Source of the DNA: Parelaphostrongylus tenuis | Taxonomy: Eukaryota; Nematoda; Chromadorea; Rhabditida; Metastrongylidae | Length of the DNA stretch: 64,000 bases | Direction: 5' to 3' | Assembly (NCBI GenBank): GCA_019055375.1 | Contig: JAHQIW010005558.1 | Location: forward strand, 1-64,000 | Shown here: one piece after another, positions 11,200 to 22,475 of the stretch | Numbering within the stretch: the first letter of the stretch is position 1 | Layout: each line of letters opens with the position of its first letter | The notes under the pieces: model-generated | Databases searched by the model: none | What the model saw: only the letters and a program-made list of their open reading frames with translations | Told to the model about the DNA's origin: nothing | Made by a program: the position numbers and the translations under genes

Positions 11200-13164
11200 T
11201 CAGGTAACGGTAACAACTGCCGTGGCGAAGTGCGTTCCAAACGGACCTGATGTTATCATTCGAAGCACTCTGTTCACAACACTTTGCCACATCACTCTGT
11301 TCCAAGACGCCATGACGATGTTCGAGGTCTTAACAGATCAATTTAGCTTTCAAGGCAAAGTTGTACCTTAGATGAAAAGTGCGAACCGTGATAGTTCCTG
11401 AAATTGATAAGTGCTGAGGAGGAATAGGCATGAGAAGTACACCAGTCATTGGCATACACTTCATCTGAGCCGGTCCAGTTGCTGGTGGACATATTGTTGT
11501 GACTGTGTTGCCGAAGATGACGCATGTCGTCCTCATCATCGCCATCGAATCTTGATCAACTGCAACAACTTTTTCAATCAAACTGATTGTTAATGCGAAG
11601 TCAGAGAAGGAGCTAAACTGATGTTCTTAATGATGCCTTTTGCCTTTCCAGTGACTTTTTTCATCAATATAATGGGTCGCAACGAAAAACCATATTATTT
11701 GAAAATGATTTTTCAAAAGCACCATAAAACCTGCTAAAATGAAAAAAGAGTATTTGATTAAAAAGATTATAGTGACAAGCATAGTGCCAATCAGGTCGTT
11801 TTCATCGTGTTATCTTGTACTGCTGCAATAAGTACTTCACAAGCATTGGTTTTTATGGGAAGTTAGTCAAAGAGTGAAAGCATGGTTTTCGTCGGTGATT
11901 AATGCTTTTTGCCGATTTTTTTCGTAGATAATAGAATAGTTTATGTAAAATCACAGCATTCGATGATCAAATAATTCAGGAATAATTCACTCGTTTTTGT
12001 CTAAACTTGTTCAGATGTAAGGATACTCTTTTAAGTAAGATTAGAGCGCTCACTAGAGCACAGATCGAACTCTTTTTGTCATGTAGTATCTCCTTTGAAG
12101 TTCCTGTGTGCTTGCCTTATATTTGTGGAGAATTCATTTGAATAAATCCGGCTATGAAAAAACCGAACGCACCGAAACAAAAACCAAATGAAAATTTCTC
12201 ATAACTTGCTCGCGTTATCCTAGTCATACGAACAAGACACTCTATAAGAAAGCCAAATAATAAGGACTGAAATATCCGAATATCATATGATATCAGGCAG
12301 CAATAAAGCTCCTACATTTTTATACGAAATTAATGCTTGGAATTTGCACGAAATTTCCCAAATGGGTGTTAATAGTTCGAAGCTCACCACTCTGCTGTTG
12401 AATCAACGTTAACGATGTGGAACAATGCAGTGGTGTGTAGAAGACGTTAACACCGAGCTGACTCAAAATGATTGCGATCATAGCATCAGGGATACCAGCA
12501 GCACGTCCTTGCTGTTCAAGAACGTCGAACACCTGTACAATAAAGTTTTCGTTAACTTAAGAAGTTTTCAAAAGTGCTTCTGAGCAAATCATGCACAGTA
12601 ATTTAGAAAGGTTCTATTCATGCTTTTTTGTTTGAGAAATGTATCTTCTAATAATTGGAAACTCACCCCTTGTATTACAAGGCGCTTTACTAATGCTTCT
12701 GCTGAATTCAGATTTGGCGAAATAGAGGAAACCTGTGCCCGCACATCTGCTGCAGTAGAGTATGCCATTGCCACTGGCAAGCTGAAGCCGGTAACATTAA
12801 ACCTCCATGTTCTCATCGCAGCTGAAATTCGTGATTTTTGAGCTGCTAGGTTTATGACTGAACCAGTTTCTTAAACATTTGAGATGACACATGGAACTTA
12901 AAGTTAATATACTCTGTTGAAGAGTAAGGAAAAAGGAATAACTGATCAACGGAGTGGTAAGTGATCACATGATTATGTTCTACAGCTCTGTAAAGTAATG
13001 GATAGATTTATCTCAAATAGAGTTCACTACCATGTTTAAACGTTTACATTGCGGAAAACTGATTTCTGTCTAATACCTGGTCCTCCTGGAAGTGTACCAC
13101 ATCCCAACACTGTAGTACTTGTTAGCAAGAAAATCATAAGCACATGTAGCGGAAACTTCGTCAT
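11200..13164 (-). CDS. Copy A: intact five-exon secreted protein of the CGTLPGG family
   Basis: Exons on the minus strand are 13077-13164, 12667-12821, 12388-12532, 11387-11559 and 11200-11328. They total 690 nt, 229 residues plus a stop, and all four introns have GT..AG ends (58 to 828 nt). The start gives a classic signal peptide, MTKFPLHVLMIFLLTSTTVLG, cleaved before CGTLPGG. Later blocks are MRTWRFNVTGF (exon 2), VFDVLEQQGRAAG (start of exon 3), TTCVIFGNTVTT and LSISGTIT (exon 4), and MWQSVVNRVLRM (exon 5), ending VTVT. Intron phases are 1, 0, 1, 0. An upstream in-frame ATG at 13233 would add residues without a better signal peptide. I recall similar nematode-only secreted proteins but cannot name the family or a function; no enzyme motif is visible. 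Four paralogues or relics occur in this window. Exon joins rest on frame continuity and family alignment, so confidence is high. Confidence 0.87.
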
Positions 13165-13299
13165 GTTCAGAAAGATTCTATGCGATTGTAGTGAAAGATT
13201 TGCCGTGTTCTCTAGGCTGGTTATCCTTAACAAATTTTCCCTAAACGATGTAGAAAGTAATAGATGTTAACACATACACTGGAGACACATGGATGTCGC

Positions 13300-14190
13300 C
13301 CTTGATAAGATAGAATGCCCATCAAACTGGAAGCTCGCAAATTACATAAGCGGTTGCTTTAGAAAGAATTCGGAAGATGTATAATTTCGAAGATGCAACA
13401 GACTATTTACGCTGTGTTGCTGCGTCATAAAATACTGTTTTTCTCACATTCAAGAAGATTCGTAATAAACAAAATGTCGTCGTTATACCGTGTACTTTTG
13501 AGCATAAAAGATACCAACCATGTTATCGATTGGAAAGTTACTATACTACTTTTGCATAAATTTAATAGGGAGAAATTACACTAAATTAGTTTTTCTAATT
13601 TTTTTTTGCTGATGTAGGCAGTGTAATGGTAACAATTCTGCAGAATTTCAATGAACATAGATACGTACTCAATACTTATAGATACAACATAGATACTTTT
13701 CTCAAGAAGTAACCAATAATGGCGCCATGGCGATTGAATTGGTAGATTGTTCATTTTGAAAATAGACTGGAAGTCCATCGAAAACGGGAATGTAGAATGC
13801 AAGAATACACACGTTGAGAAGGTGAAGGCAGAGACATTCAGTTCCTTTTTCATTCAACACCATTTTGGAGGTTCGAAATTTTGAATGCAAATGTTTATAA
13901 AGCATCATCTGAGTTTCTTCATTTCTTTTTGCGAGCAGGAAAACGAAATTCGTCAGTAGGCACAAAAACCGCGACATTTTTCTCATTAATAATTTTGTGA
14001 TAGGCAAACAGTGCACTAGTATCGAGCTGCTCATTATGAGCCGAACGCCTGTGTTATCACGTTCCGGGTTACCTGAACCCATTAACAATGACATACGTCC
14101 AAGATTGCCGCTATATCTATAGCATCGACTAAGCTTTTCCAATTTGAGTTGCCTCAGTAGGGCTATCTCCATAATTAACATCGAATTCAT
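13300..14190 (-). pseudogene. Possible multi-pass membrane (receptor-like) gene remnant upstream of copy A
   Basis: The minus frame 13702-14190 (162 codons) has several hydrophobic stretches (SSSILVHCLPITKLL, FLCLLTNFVFLLAK, LLNVCILAFYIPVF) separated by a charged loop KRNEETQMMLYKHLHSK. An overlapping frame at 13581-13853 continues with another hydrophobic segment, YVVSISIEYVSMFIEIL. This pattern resembles the C-terminal half of nematode seven-transmembrane chemoreceptors, but I see no diagnostic motif. A decayed version of the same loop (KRNEETRTMVWKFF) lies on the minus strand near 28.8 kb, upstream of relic D. The pair was therefore probably duplicated with the CGTLPGG gene. It could instead be chance hydrophobic frames; confidence is low. 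Confidence 0.33.
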
Positions 14191-14199
14191 CGATCATTA

Positions 14200-16880
14200 T
14201 CCAAAACATTGGTATGGATAGAACATAGTCGGATGATGCAAAATATTGTTCACGACAAAGCGAACTGCATTTCTTCTGAAGCCTTCTACAATGCTTGAAT
14301 GCTTACAGTCTTTAATCTCCATTGGTTCTAACTTTTTTGAAAATCACCTTTTGCGTCAAGCAAATTGTTCTACCATAGTCCTAATAACGTTTATTTTTGG
14401 AATTCAGCAAAATAATCGTGTTTCAAATGTATCGGGTTGGCATTCCGGGACGAAATGCACTTACTCGGATAAACAAATTTCTGGAGGTCTTTTTCACAGG
14501 AAAAAAATGCTGTACTTATATGTTAGACGGCGAGAAACTTTAGAGCCGATCTCATTCGTTGCAGAAAAACTTTTCATAGGAGTCTCAGCAATCATTCAAA
14601 AGCTTGAATTTCTGGTTATGACTTTACAATGCCGGTTTTTCAAAACACTCTTCTCTAATGCTATAGCATTCAGAATAAAATTCTGTTTCTCACTTGCCTT
14701 TCGTCTTCATTTTTTAGCGAGTATAAGTCGCTGAAAGCGCGAAAAGCACATCAGTTTGTCGAGAATTTTCCGCAGCATCAGAACCAAAATCTTTATCAAA
14801 AGTAAACGTCGATAGGCGTAAAAATTTTCTGTAAAACAACAATACTTGCTGCCGTTTTAACGCATAGTGCGGTAGATTACTATCGAGTTACGCAGTAGAT
14901 CTGGCGATTAAATTACTAAAAAGTTTTCGTTGGGGCTTCTCTTCGCATTTTACTCAGCTATGAAAATTTCGTCGACTTTTTTTTGCCAACTTACGAAGAG
15001 AGGGTGGGAGGAGCAGGTGGGCGATTGATCGCGTTTGAAATATCGCTGTTCAGTCGGGAAATTTTTCAGCGCATCGAAAGATGCTTCAAATGAAATTGTA
15101 GATTCTGATACTTCGAAGATTCCTTCACGAGTGTTATGATTCCTGTGCTTTCGGAGTTTTTTTACTCGTGACGAAGATAAAGGCGAAAAGCGAGTGATAA
15201 ATGAAATTTCATTCTGAATGCTACGGCGTTATAAAGGGGTGTGTTTGAAGAACCAGCTGCGTCGAATTGCAGCCAGAGATTTTAGCTTTTTGATGACTGA
15301 CACTTCTATAAAATTCTTCCGTCAAGCGAATAAGATCGGCTGAAAAATTTGCCGCCGTCTAACATATAATTACCGAAAATTCTTCTCCGGACTTTTATCA
15401 AACATTCAAAAGCTTAAATTTACGCAATTTCAACAGTTTCTTTTGTTTCTGAAAAGTTTTTGATGAGCTTTGGCAGAGAATGTTATATTTTGCGCTAAAA
15501 TTGTTTTAAGTGCTCGGCTAGGGTATATGGGTGGCTTTTCACTTATTAGCAACTAGAAAGTAATGGTTAATGATTGTCTATGATTCCGCAAAACTTTTTG
15601 TTCAACTTTAGAGAATTCAACCTTTCAGGAAGAAATGTGTACAGTTTAATGCACCAATTCCTGGAGATCTTTCCCGTCGGAACAATATATCTTCATTCCT
15701 TTAGAACTCAAATCTTGGCGAATATAGCAATTTGTTTGTTTATGTGCAAAACTTTGTTATTAAGGTGTAATAGCGAAAGCAATACCAATTCACACTTAAC
15801 TATTTTTTATGCTATGCTGGAGTCTTTAGATGGCTTTTCACTGAATTCTAATGGTGATTCGATATCAAAAATCTCGACACTTATGGTGCTAAAACTTGCT
15901 TTTGAAAAGCTTTACGCATAGCGCTAGGTACTGTTCTTTTATCGCAGCGGCATTTGAGGCCTTCGGCAAAAGCGTATTCTTTGCTGCTGTTTGACGAATA
16001 TATGATTATCTGATAGCTCAAATCAAGTAAATTTCAATGGTATATTCTATTTCTCATATTGCTTGTTTTTAACGCCCGTACCAGTCAAAATGAGCTTTTG
16101 TTTTACATTTGAAGATTTTTCGTCTGATAATTTTTATAACAAAATTTTAAACCTTAGATAGAATAAATCTTTCTGATTAAGAGAATGTGTTTGATCTTTG
16201 GTAATACACCCAACCTAGACGACTATAAGTGCGCACTGAGTGTGAAACCCAATATTCTTTCGGTCGTTACAAAGCCCAAAAAAGTCCTTTACGAAAAGCA
16301 AATATAATATTATAATCGCAAAGATTTTTTCTATCTAAAAACTATAACTTCATTGCAATAAAGTTTTTATTCAGTGGGAAATCCTTGAAAGAGACAATGT
16401 CTTAGTTTAACTGGTACGGCGCCAAAAACAAGCTATTTGAGGAAATTAAACATCCCATCCAAATTCTCCTGATTTGAGCTATTGATAAACCACAGAAACG
16501 TTTTGCAAAAGCAAAAATACGTTTTTACCGAAAGACTCAATTGGCGCCGCCATAATAGAACATTGCCGAGCGCTGTCACGGTAGCGAGAAGATCGTTATG
16601 CACTTGAAGTAAATGGCTCATCTAAACATAGGGGGTTATTGGCAGTGTTAAGCATGAAAACTTAGTACCTATTGAAAACGATTTAATAATCTATTATACA
16701 GTCTTAATACGAAAACCTAGACTTTTTCTCAAAATGGAGAAAAATTTTCTAAATAAATCATGAAAATTGCGCTCCTAGCGAATGACATGGAACGATACTT
16801 CATTTCGCTCCGCACAACGTCACTAGGGAGGTGCGCTTTCGGTTGACTAGCAACGATAAGGTTCTCTGCGTTGATAAGTC
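14200..16880. repeat. Repeat-rich stretch (dispersed family R1), no gene
   Basis: Blocks such as CATTCAAAAGCTTGAAT or CATTCAAAAGCTTAAAT (14595, 15400), followed by an AAAA/TTTT-rich region and a TAACGTTGTAATAGCG-like block, recur at 19.3, 21.3, 26.0, 37.7 and 45.5 kb. The 162-codon plus frame at 14246-14734 runs through this repeat and is not supported. The 115-codon plus frame at 15574-15921 and the minus frame at 16433-16621 are unrecognised. Confidence 0.45.
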
Positions 16881-16884
16881 CTTA

Positions 16885-17152
16885 ACAAATGTGTCATGCA
16901 TTCGTTTTGATTTGTGGCTTTGTTGAGATGATTGAAAAGCATACCTGGCCTTCACAGTGACTCGCTGTGGTTCCCTCGCTGCATCGAGTCAATGTTGCCT
17001 ATCCCTCCACACAAGTTTTGAGACCGGTCTGGCACCAATTCACTGACAGCGGAGGGATGCTTCATGAGCCATGATGGCGAGATCGATCCATTAGCTTTGC
17101 ATGCGACGCAGAGCACCTCTAATCAGTGCACCACATGAGCTCTTTTCAGTTA
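16885..17152 (-). repeat. tRNA-derived SINE, copy 1
   Basis: This matches in order the element at 63665-63925: TGTGTCATGCATTCG, then a CAGTGACTCG...CCTCGCTGCA block, then a CAAGTTTTGAGACC...CAATT block, then GAGCCATGATGGCGAGAT. The minus-strand head (about 17085-17150) is degenerate tRNA-like sequence. A reverse-strand pol III promoter is less readable here than in the second copy. Confidence 0.5.
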
Positions 17153-18550
17153 ATTGCTTAGAGGTTTGCCCATTTCATAAAAGCTTATCGGTTTCTTGCA
17201 TCAAAAGAAGATAGGACTTCTTTCATTCGTTCTATGGGTAGAAACTTTTCTTGCTTCACATTGTCAAATTAAATCGCTATGACTCTCAAGCGACGTGCTA
17301 GCTATTTCGGAGGTGAATGCATTCTTATCTTTCTCGCAGTACATTATGTTGAATATCCAAAAAAATGACTGTAACTTTGAAAAGCTGAGATTCGGGGTAT
17401 CAAATGGTTACCAATATCCAGCGAAAGGTCACACACAAGCTCCAGTTAAGCATACAAATAAAGTCGACTGTGAAACATAATGTTAAGTTCGCTGCTACAA
17501 CTCGATAAAAAACTTCATATATCGAGAGCGTATTAAAATTGCCGAGATATATGCTTTCAAATTATTACTACAAGTTCGACAAAAAAGTTTCTCACAGCGA
17601 GAAAGACCTCCATAAAAATCGCGGGTCTGAAAGGATACATTCCGTCCCGAAAGGAATTGATAATCACCGTAATTACTCTGATTCTCGTCATTATAAAGGG
17701 GTATACACAATTTTTGATATTTCCTGCAAAAGACGACCGTTATTTAGTAAATTTATCGGCTACCAGGCCATTGCTAGTGCTGACTTTTGAAACAATTCGA
17801 AAACTTGACTAATAAAGAAGAGCGCTGGAAGGCATCTAAAGAATAGTTACCTAATCGCCCTCGGTATGGGTGAAAGGTAGGTCCGACTCCCGCCTGATGT
17901 AGAATTTTTGCCCACCACTCAATTCTCTTATCTATAATCGGCATCAATAAATTATTAATGAGCTTTTTCGTAAGCGTGAATAAAGTTGAATATGCAGTTT
18001 CGTAGCGAAATAGTTAAATTGTTAGTCGACAAAAGTTCCGCTACAGCATTCTTCTTCCACTTTCTATACGCCACCATAACAAGGAAGTGAATAATTTTAT
18101 GGAATGTTTCATTGCTGATAAGTTATCACGCTGGCAGTCATTGAGTGAATTATCGTTCATTTCAGTGAGTGCTTGTAAAATTGATCCCGTAGTTGATTGA
18201 ACGCGTAGCCCGATTCATCTGTAGCATAAAACATATGGCTCTTGTACTCTAATATTTTTTCTGCATATTCATACGCCTTTCCTGTATAGGCTCGGCTTGG
18301 ATCGATTAGGCTTGGGCTCAGTGGAGGATTGGAGGATTCATTTGGCAATATGAAATGACAACATAAAGTCTAAGCCCGCAGAACGACAAATGTTTTTTGC
18401 ATGCATAGCTTCAGGATTTATCTAGTTTCGTGATATTATATGACGCTATGGTTATATTGCAAAGTGTCGTGGTTTTGTGCCAATAATGCAAAATGCCGTC
18501 CACACACCGGAGCGAAGAATGCGCTCCGGGCGCGAAACCCAGTATTTTTG
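17153..18550. other. No gene seen; tRNA-like palindrome arm near 17870-17935
   Basis: At about 17860-17935 the plus strand reads GTGAAAGGTAGGTCCGACTCCC, then TTTTTGCCCACCACTCAATTCTC. The latter is also one arm of the tRNA-like palindrome at 41596-41738. The rest contains only short unrecognised frames. Confidence 0.4.
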
Positions 18551-18554
18551 TGGT

Positions 18555-18950
18555 CGTACGGAGCATGGGAACGTTTCTCTCCAGAAAAGTTAACCATTGA
18601 CAGTCTCGTCAGCCGGGCAGAGCCTTTCGTCTTTAGTCAGTCCTCATAGGAGTCTCTACTCTTTCTATAGAAAGGCAGGAGGTTTCACACGACGAACGCC
18701 GTCAAGTGAAAAACCACAGGGTCGGCAATTTTTGACACTCGATTGTTTTGGCTGATATTTTTGCAATATTATATGGGATTGACTAAAGACGAAAGGTTGT
18801 GTCCTACTGACGAGAATGTCAAGGTCGAAGCACTTTGCATCGGGCTGCACAAAAACCATTAAGAGACCACATGGCATGTTCGCTCAAGTAATAAATATGA
18901 GATATATTGGAATTTGAGCGCGGTCTTAGTAAAACACTTGAAATAAAGGT
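18555..18950. repeat. Palindromic hammerhead-bearing repeat, copy H3
   Basis: The minus strand of the left arm (about 18595-18625) contains CGG-CTGACGAGAC with the GAAA side lost. The plus arm at 18807-18840 reads CTGACGA, stem II around AATGTCAAGGTC, then GAAG instead of GAAA. It continues into CATCGGGCTGCAC, ACCACATGGCATGTT and GAGCGCGGTCTTAG. Neither core is intact. Confidence 0.55.
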
Positions 18951-19215
18951 ACAATATTATGAAAATAACAGTCAAGAGCAATCGAGTGTCGAAAATTGCC
19001 GACCTCGTGATTTTCCACTTGACGGCATTTGCGTAAATCGTTCGTCGGCGCCTATCTCTTCATAGGGAGAAGTAGGGACTCCCGAGAGGATTGGCTAAGG
19101 AAGGGTTCTGCCGGACTTACGGCACTGTCAAGATCGAAACACGTGTGTCGGGTTGTACAAATTCCCTCAAACAGACCACATGACATGTTGCCTCAGATAA
19201 GAATTATGAACTAAT
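18951..19215 (+). repeat. Hammerhead-bearing repeat, copy H4, direct repeat of H3
   Basis: The core region is 19116-19150: CTTACGG in place of CTGACGA, then GTCAAGATC, then GAAACACGTGTGTCGGG. It sits about 309 bases after the H3 core in the same orientation, making a short tandem arrangement. A block at 18968-19033 (GTGTCGAAAATTGCCGACC) is the inverted copy of 18695-18745. It is decayed, with G at the cleavage position. Confidence 0.5.
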
Positions 19216-21235
19216 TTATTTGATTCTTAAATTGTTAGGCGGTGGCAAGTGAAGAACCGATCTCTTGCCCGGACAAGAATTTCTCATGTAAGAGAAAGTA
19301 ATCATTCGAGAGCCTGGATCTTTGGCTAGTGCAATGGGCATTTCGAAATGACCCTTTCATAACGTTGTGATGCTCAAAATAATATTGTGTTTTACCTTGG
19401 CCGTGTAATTCAGCTATTACTTACCTGATAGCACGAAAACCACATGAGTGCGTGAGGAAAATCTTGTAGTATTCAAGTCAAACGTCTAATCTGGAGTTTC
19501 TTCTAAAGCGGAAAAAACAATTCCGAATTTAGTAACAAAAATGGCACTTTTAGATGTAAATAGGCAAAAACACACACACTCATGTGTGTAAATCATTCTT
19601 GTGTTCCCTACTGGCACTTCATAGAAAACGATCTCTCTAGAAAATAAGCCACAGCGTTGGAATCATTCAAGCCTTGCACTAGCGAGAGGTTATAATAGTC
19701 TAAAGAAGAAACTGCCCTTGCGAGGAAAGCGTATGTGTAAGACACAAATGTTTTTTTTCCATTGAAGAGTTATAAAAAGAGTCTTTCAAAAACCGGCTAA
19801 GTACCGCGCTAGCCAAAATTTAAGCTTTTTAATGACTCCTATAAAAAGATCTTGTTGAGCAAATTGGTCGAATATTCATTTGCCTTGCTTAGCATATGAT
19901 AACCTACTATTTATTATGTCACAGCGCAGTAAAAGTACATTTCGAAAATCAAGTATTTCATTAGAATTTCCAAAAGTCAAAAAAGTTATGCTACTGAATA
20001 ATTACTGAAATTTTGAAACAACTAAAAAAGCTCTTGTTTTAATGGCCTGAAACAAGGTGGAAATAATTGAAAAGTACCGAAATTTTGCTGTTGACTAGTT
20101 TTCATCAGATTGGTTGGAAGTCTCATACAGCCTCTTATTTTCTGCTTCGTCTATTTGACTGCAGAAAGTTTTTCGCAGTGATTGTTTGACCAGATTTAGA
20201 GACCTTTTTTGAATTCCCTCCTTTCAGTGGAACAGAGTCATTTTGACTACGTTCTGATACCAACATCGCTTGTGAGTCCATCTCTTCATCGCTTTTCATT
20301 TTTTTTACTTTTATGGAAACTTTAGTAGTCATTCAGCAAAGTAGCTGTTCGAAGTTTTGATGATATACTTTATTTTCCGAGATCGCGCTTTTACTGCCCT
20401 GCAGTCGTCCGTCTGGATTATCGCATCCACAGTTTTTTTTCTCATCGCAGGCAATGACATTTTGGAACCAAGTGCTGTTTATTTCTGTAAATGGAACGCT
20501 CAGCCTATTTCCTAATAGCCATGTCGTGTCATTTTTTCGGTCCCCCATTATTCGAAGTTTGACAACTTTTAACGTTTTCAAATGACGAGCAGTTGCCAGA
20601 TGGCTGATATATGCTCAACAGACCTTGACTCATAAAAATTAGCTTATATCACTCAGTTTGTGCCAATCGTCATCAAAGGCCAATGGTCAAAACGCGCTGA
20701 ATTTCGTAGTAAAGAAGCGATGCAATCTTTGTTGATTATTGAGCACGATTTAGGTAGATTCAAAGCGCCTGAAAATGAAGTTTTTTGAAGTAGTATTGCA
20801 CGAAAAGTAGGAATTTGAAGTTACATATTGTTTGATTGCTTTGCAGATTGTTGAGCACGAAAGTGAGTTTTTAGAATAATGAATATCTCTTCTGAATGAC
20901 ATTAGCAAATCCCCTGCTAAGAAGGCGACTATCTCAGCAACCAACCTCATACTCAGCAAAGCAATTCTGTAGAGGACGAACATTAGTCATAAGTGCCCTG
21001 ACTTTTGCCCATCACAGCAAAGTCTTTAGCTCTTTACCGTTTCCACCAATGTTTAATAGGTGCAAATGCTAACAATGCTTACCAGATGATTACCGGCATG
21101 TGAAGCTTCGAAAAATCTCTACGGGTTTCCTAGGTACGTGCAGCAAAAGAATCGAGTATTTTCTCAGGAACCATTCACGTCAACATACGTACAGCATTAG
21201 CGCTCGATGGATGTGAAGATCCTATTAATTTCGGT
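19216..21235. other. Mostly repeat R1; one unrecognised interrupted frame
   Basis: 19250-19860 shows R1-like blocks (GTAATCATTCGAGAGCC, CATAACGTTGTGATGC). On the minus strand, frames 20333-20581 and 20135-20332 are in the same reading frame, separated by a single TGA, and together would be about 147 codons. The upper part has CDEKKNCGCDNPDG and the lower part is lysine/serine-rich. I do not recognise it. It could be a decayed exon or chance. Confidence 0.3.
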
Positions 21236-21239
21236 GTTT

Positions 21240-21920
21240 AGTCCCTAAGGTACGACGTGTACCAGCTCAGGTACACGACTCTTTAAAGGTCTTTCTTGCT
21301 GCAGAAAAGTTTTCTCTTAGACATTTGGTGACCATTCAAAAGCTTAAATCTTTGAAAACCTGTGTAGCGTCAGAAAGAAGCTTCTTATTACGTTGTAATA
21401 GCGAAGATAAAATTAATTTTCCTTACTCGCCCGGTTGTGCCGCTAGATGGCTATTCACTAAAGTTTTGATATTAAATAGATAACCCAAATCTCGAGATTC
21501 TGAATATGAGCTTCACTTTGTGAAAGGTAAGAGCGAAAAGATCACAATTCACGCCTATAATGCTACACCGCCGCATGGGCGTCATAGGTGATTTATTGGT
21601 AATTTTAGGTATAGTTTGCAACTCAAAGGTGTATTATCGTTACATAGAGAATAGAATATTACGAATAACCCTTCTACGAAGATTTCTTTATAAAAGAGAT
21701 TAAACTACTCCCCTTAAAATCATTCATTTTTCAGCGGTAATACCACATCCTTGTACAATTAAGCTTTCAACCCCATTGAACATTTGTATCGCCTGTCTGC
21801 AAGAACGTAGCTTCGAAAAACACATCTTCCACATTCTAAATATCTCTAATCGAGATTTATGTGGAAATATTTCTGATATGTAGCTTAAATGAGTGAGTGT
21901 AGGAGAGCGCGCGTTCATCA
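21240..21920 (+). repeat. 0.7 kb direct repeat, copy 1
   Basis: It aligns along its length with 37605-38335 in the same orientation. Shared anchors in order are TACCAGCTCAGGTACACGA, a CATTCAAAAGC-like block, GTCATAGGTGATTTATTG, CAGCGGTAATACCACATC, GCTTTCAACCC, and GCGCGTTCATCA near the end. It contains the R1 core. No intact coding frame. The tRNA-like palindrome starts immediately after its last shared block. Confidence 0.6.
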
Positions 21921-21957
21921 AGACGCATGATGCGTTACTCTCCCTATCAGCACAAAC

Positions 21958-22475
21958 GGATTCGAACCCCAGATGCTCACTCCTCGTTCCGGGTGAGCGT
22001 ATGCCTAACCGTTTGCATCTACCGACGCTCCGTTTTTGCACAGCACTTCTTGTTTCCGCTATAAACGCGCTGTCTGCCAAAACAGCCAACCGTCGACGGT
22101 CTGGCGGGGCAGCCGCTATCGTGCACTGAACCCACTTGAAAGAGTGAGATCTGTCGGTTCGAATCCCGGCTGACGCAAACGTTTCGCACAGTACTCCCCA
22201 TATTGGGTATACTATGAACATCATACCACTGCAAGTGGCAGTCAAAATAGAAAGAATTATGACTGATTATCGATATCCAATGTCTGTCAACTCAAGTGGG
22301 TTCAGTGCCGATAGCGGCTGTGCCCCGCCAGACCGTCCGACGGTTGGCTGTTGGCAGGACAACGCGTTATAGCGTAAATAAGGTGCTGTGCAAAAACGAG
22401 CGTCGGTAGTGCAACGGTTAGCATACGCTCACGGAAAGAGTGAGATCTGGGTTCGGAAATCCCGGCTGCTTGCGA
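21958..22475. repeat. tRNA-like palindrome cluster
   Basis: Inverted arms lie at 21993-22138 and 22292-22432. The left reads GCTATAAACGCGCTGTCTGCC and GTCTGGCGGGGCAGCCGCTA; the right gives their near-complements. tRNA-like sequence appears three times: minus 21958-22029, plus from about 22135 (B box GGTTCGAATCC at 22156), and plus 22400-22475. Each has a GCGTCGGTAG..GGTTAGCATACGC start and/or a TTCGAAT B box. The folds are imperfect, so these look like tRNA-derived repeats, not functional tRNAs. Confidence 0.55.

Noticed and set aside
14246..14734. 162-codon plus-strand open frame
   Set aside because: It runs through the R1 repeat, including the CATTCAAAAGCTTGAAT block seen elsewhere, and shows no motif or splice structure.
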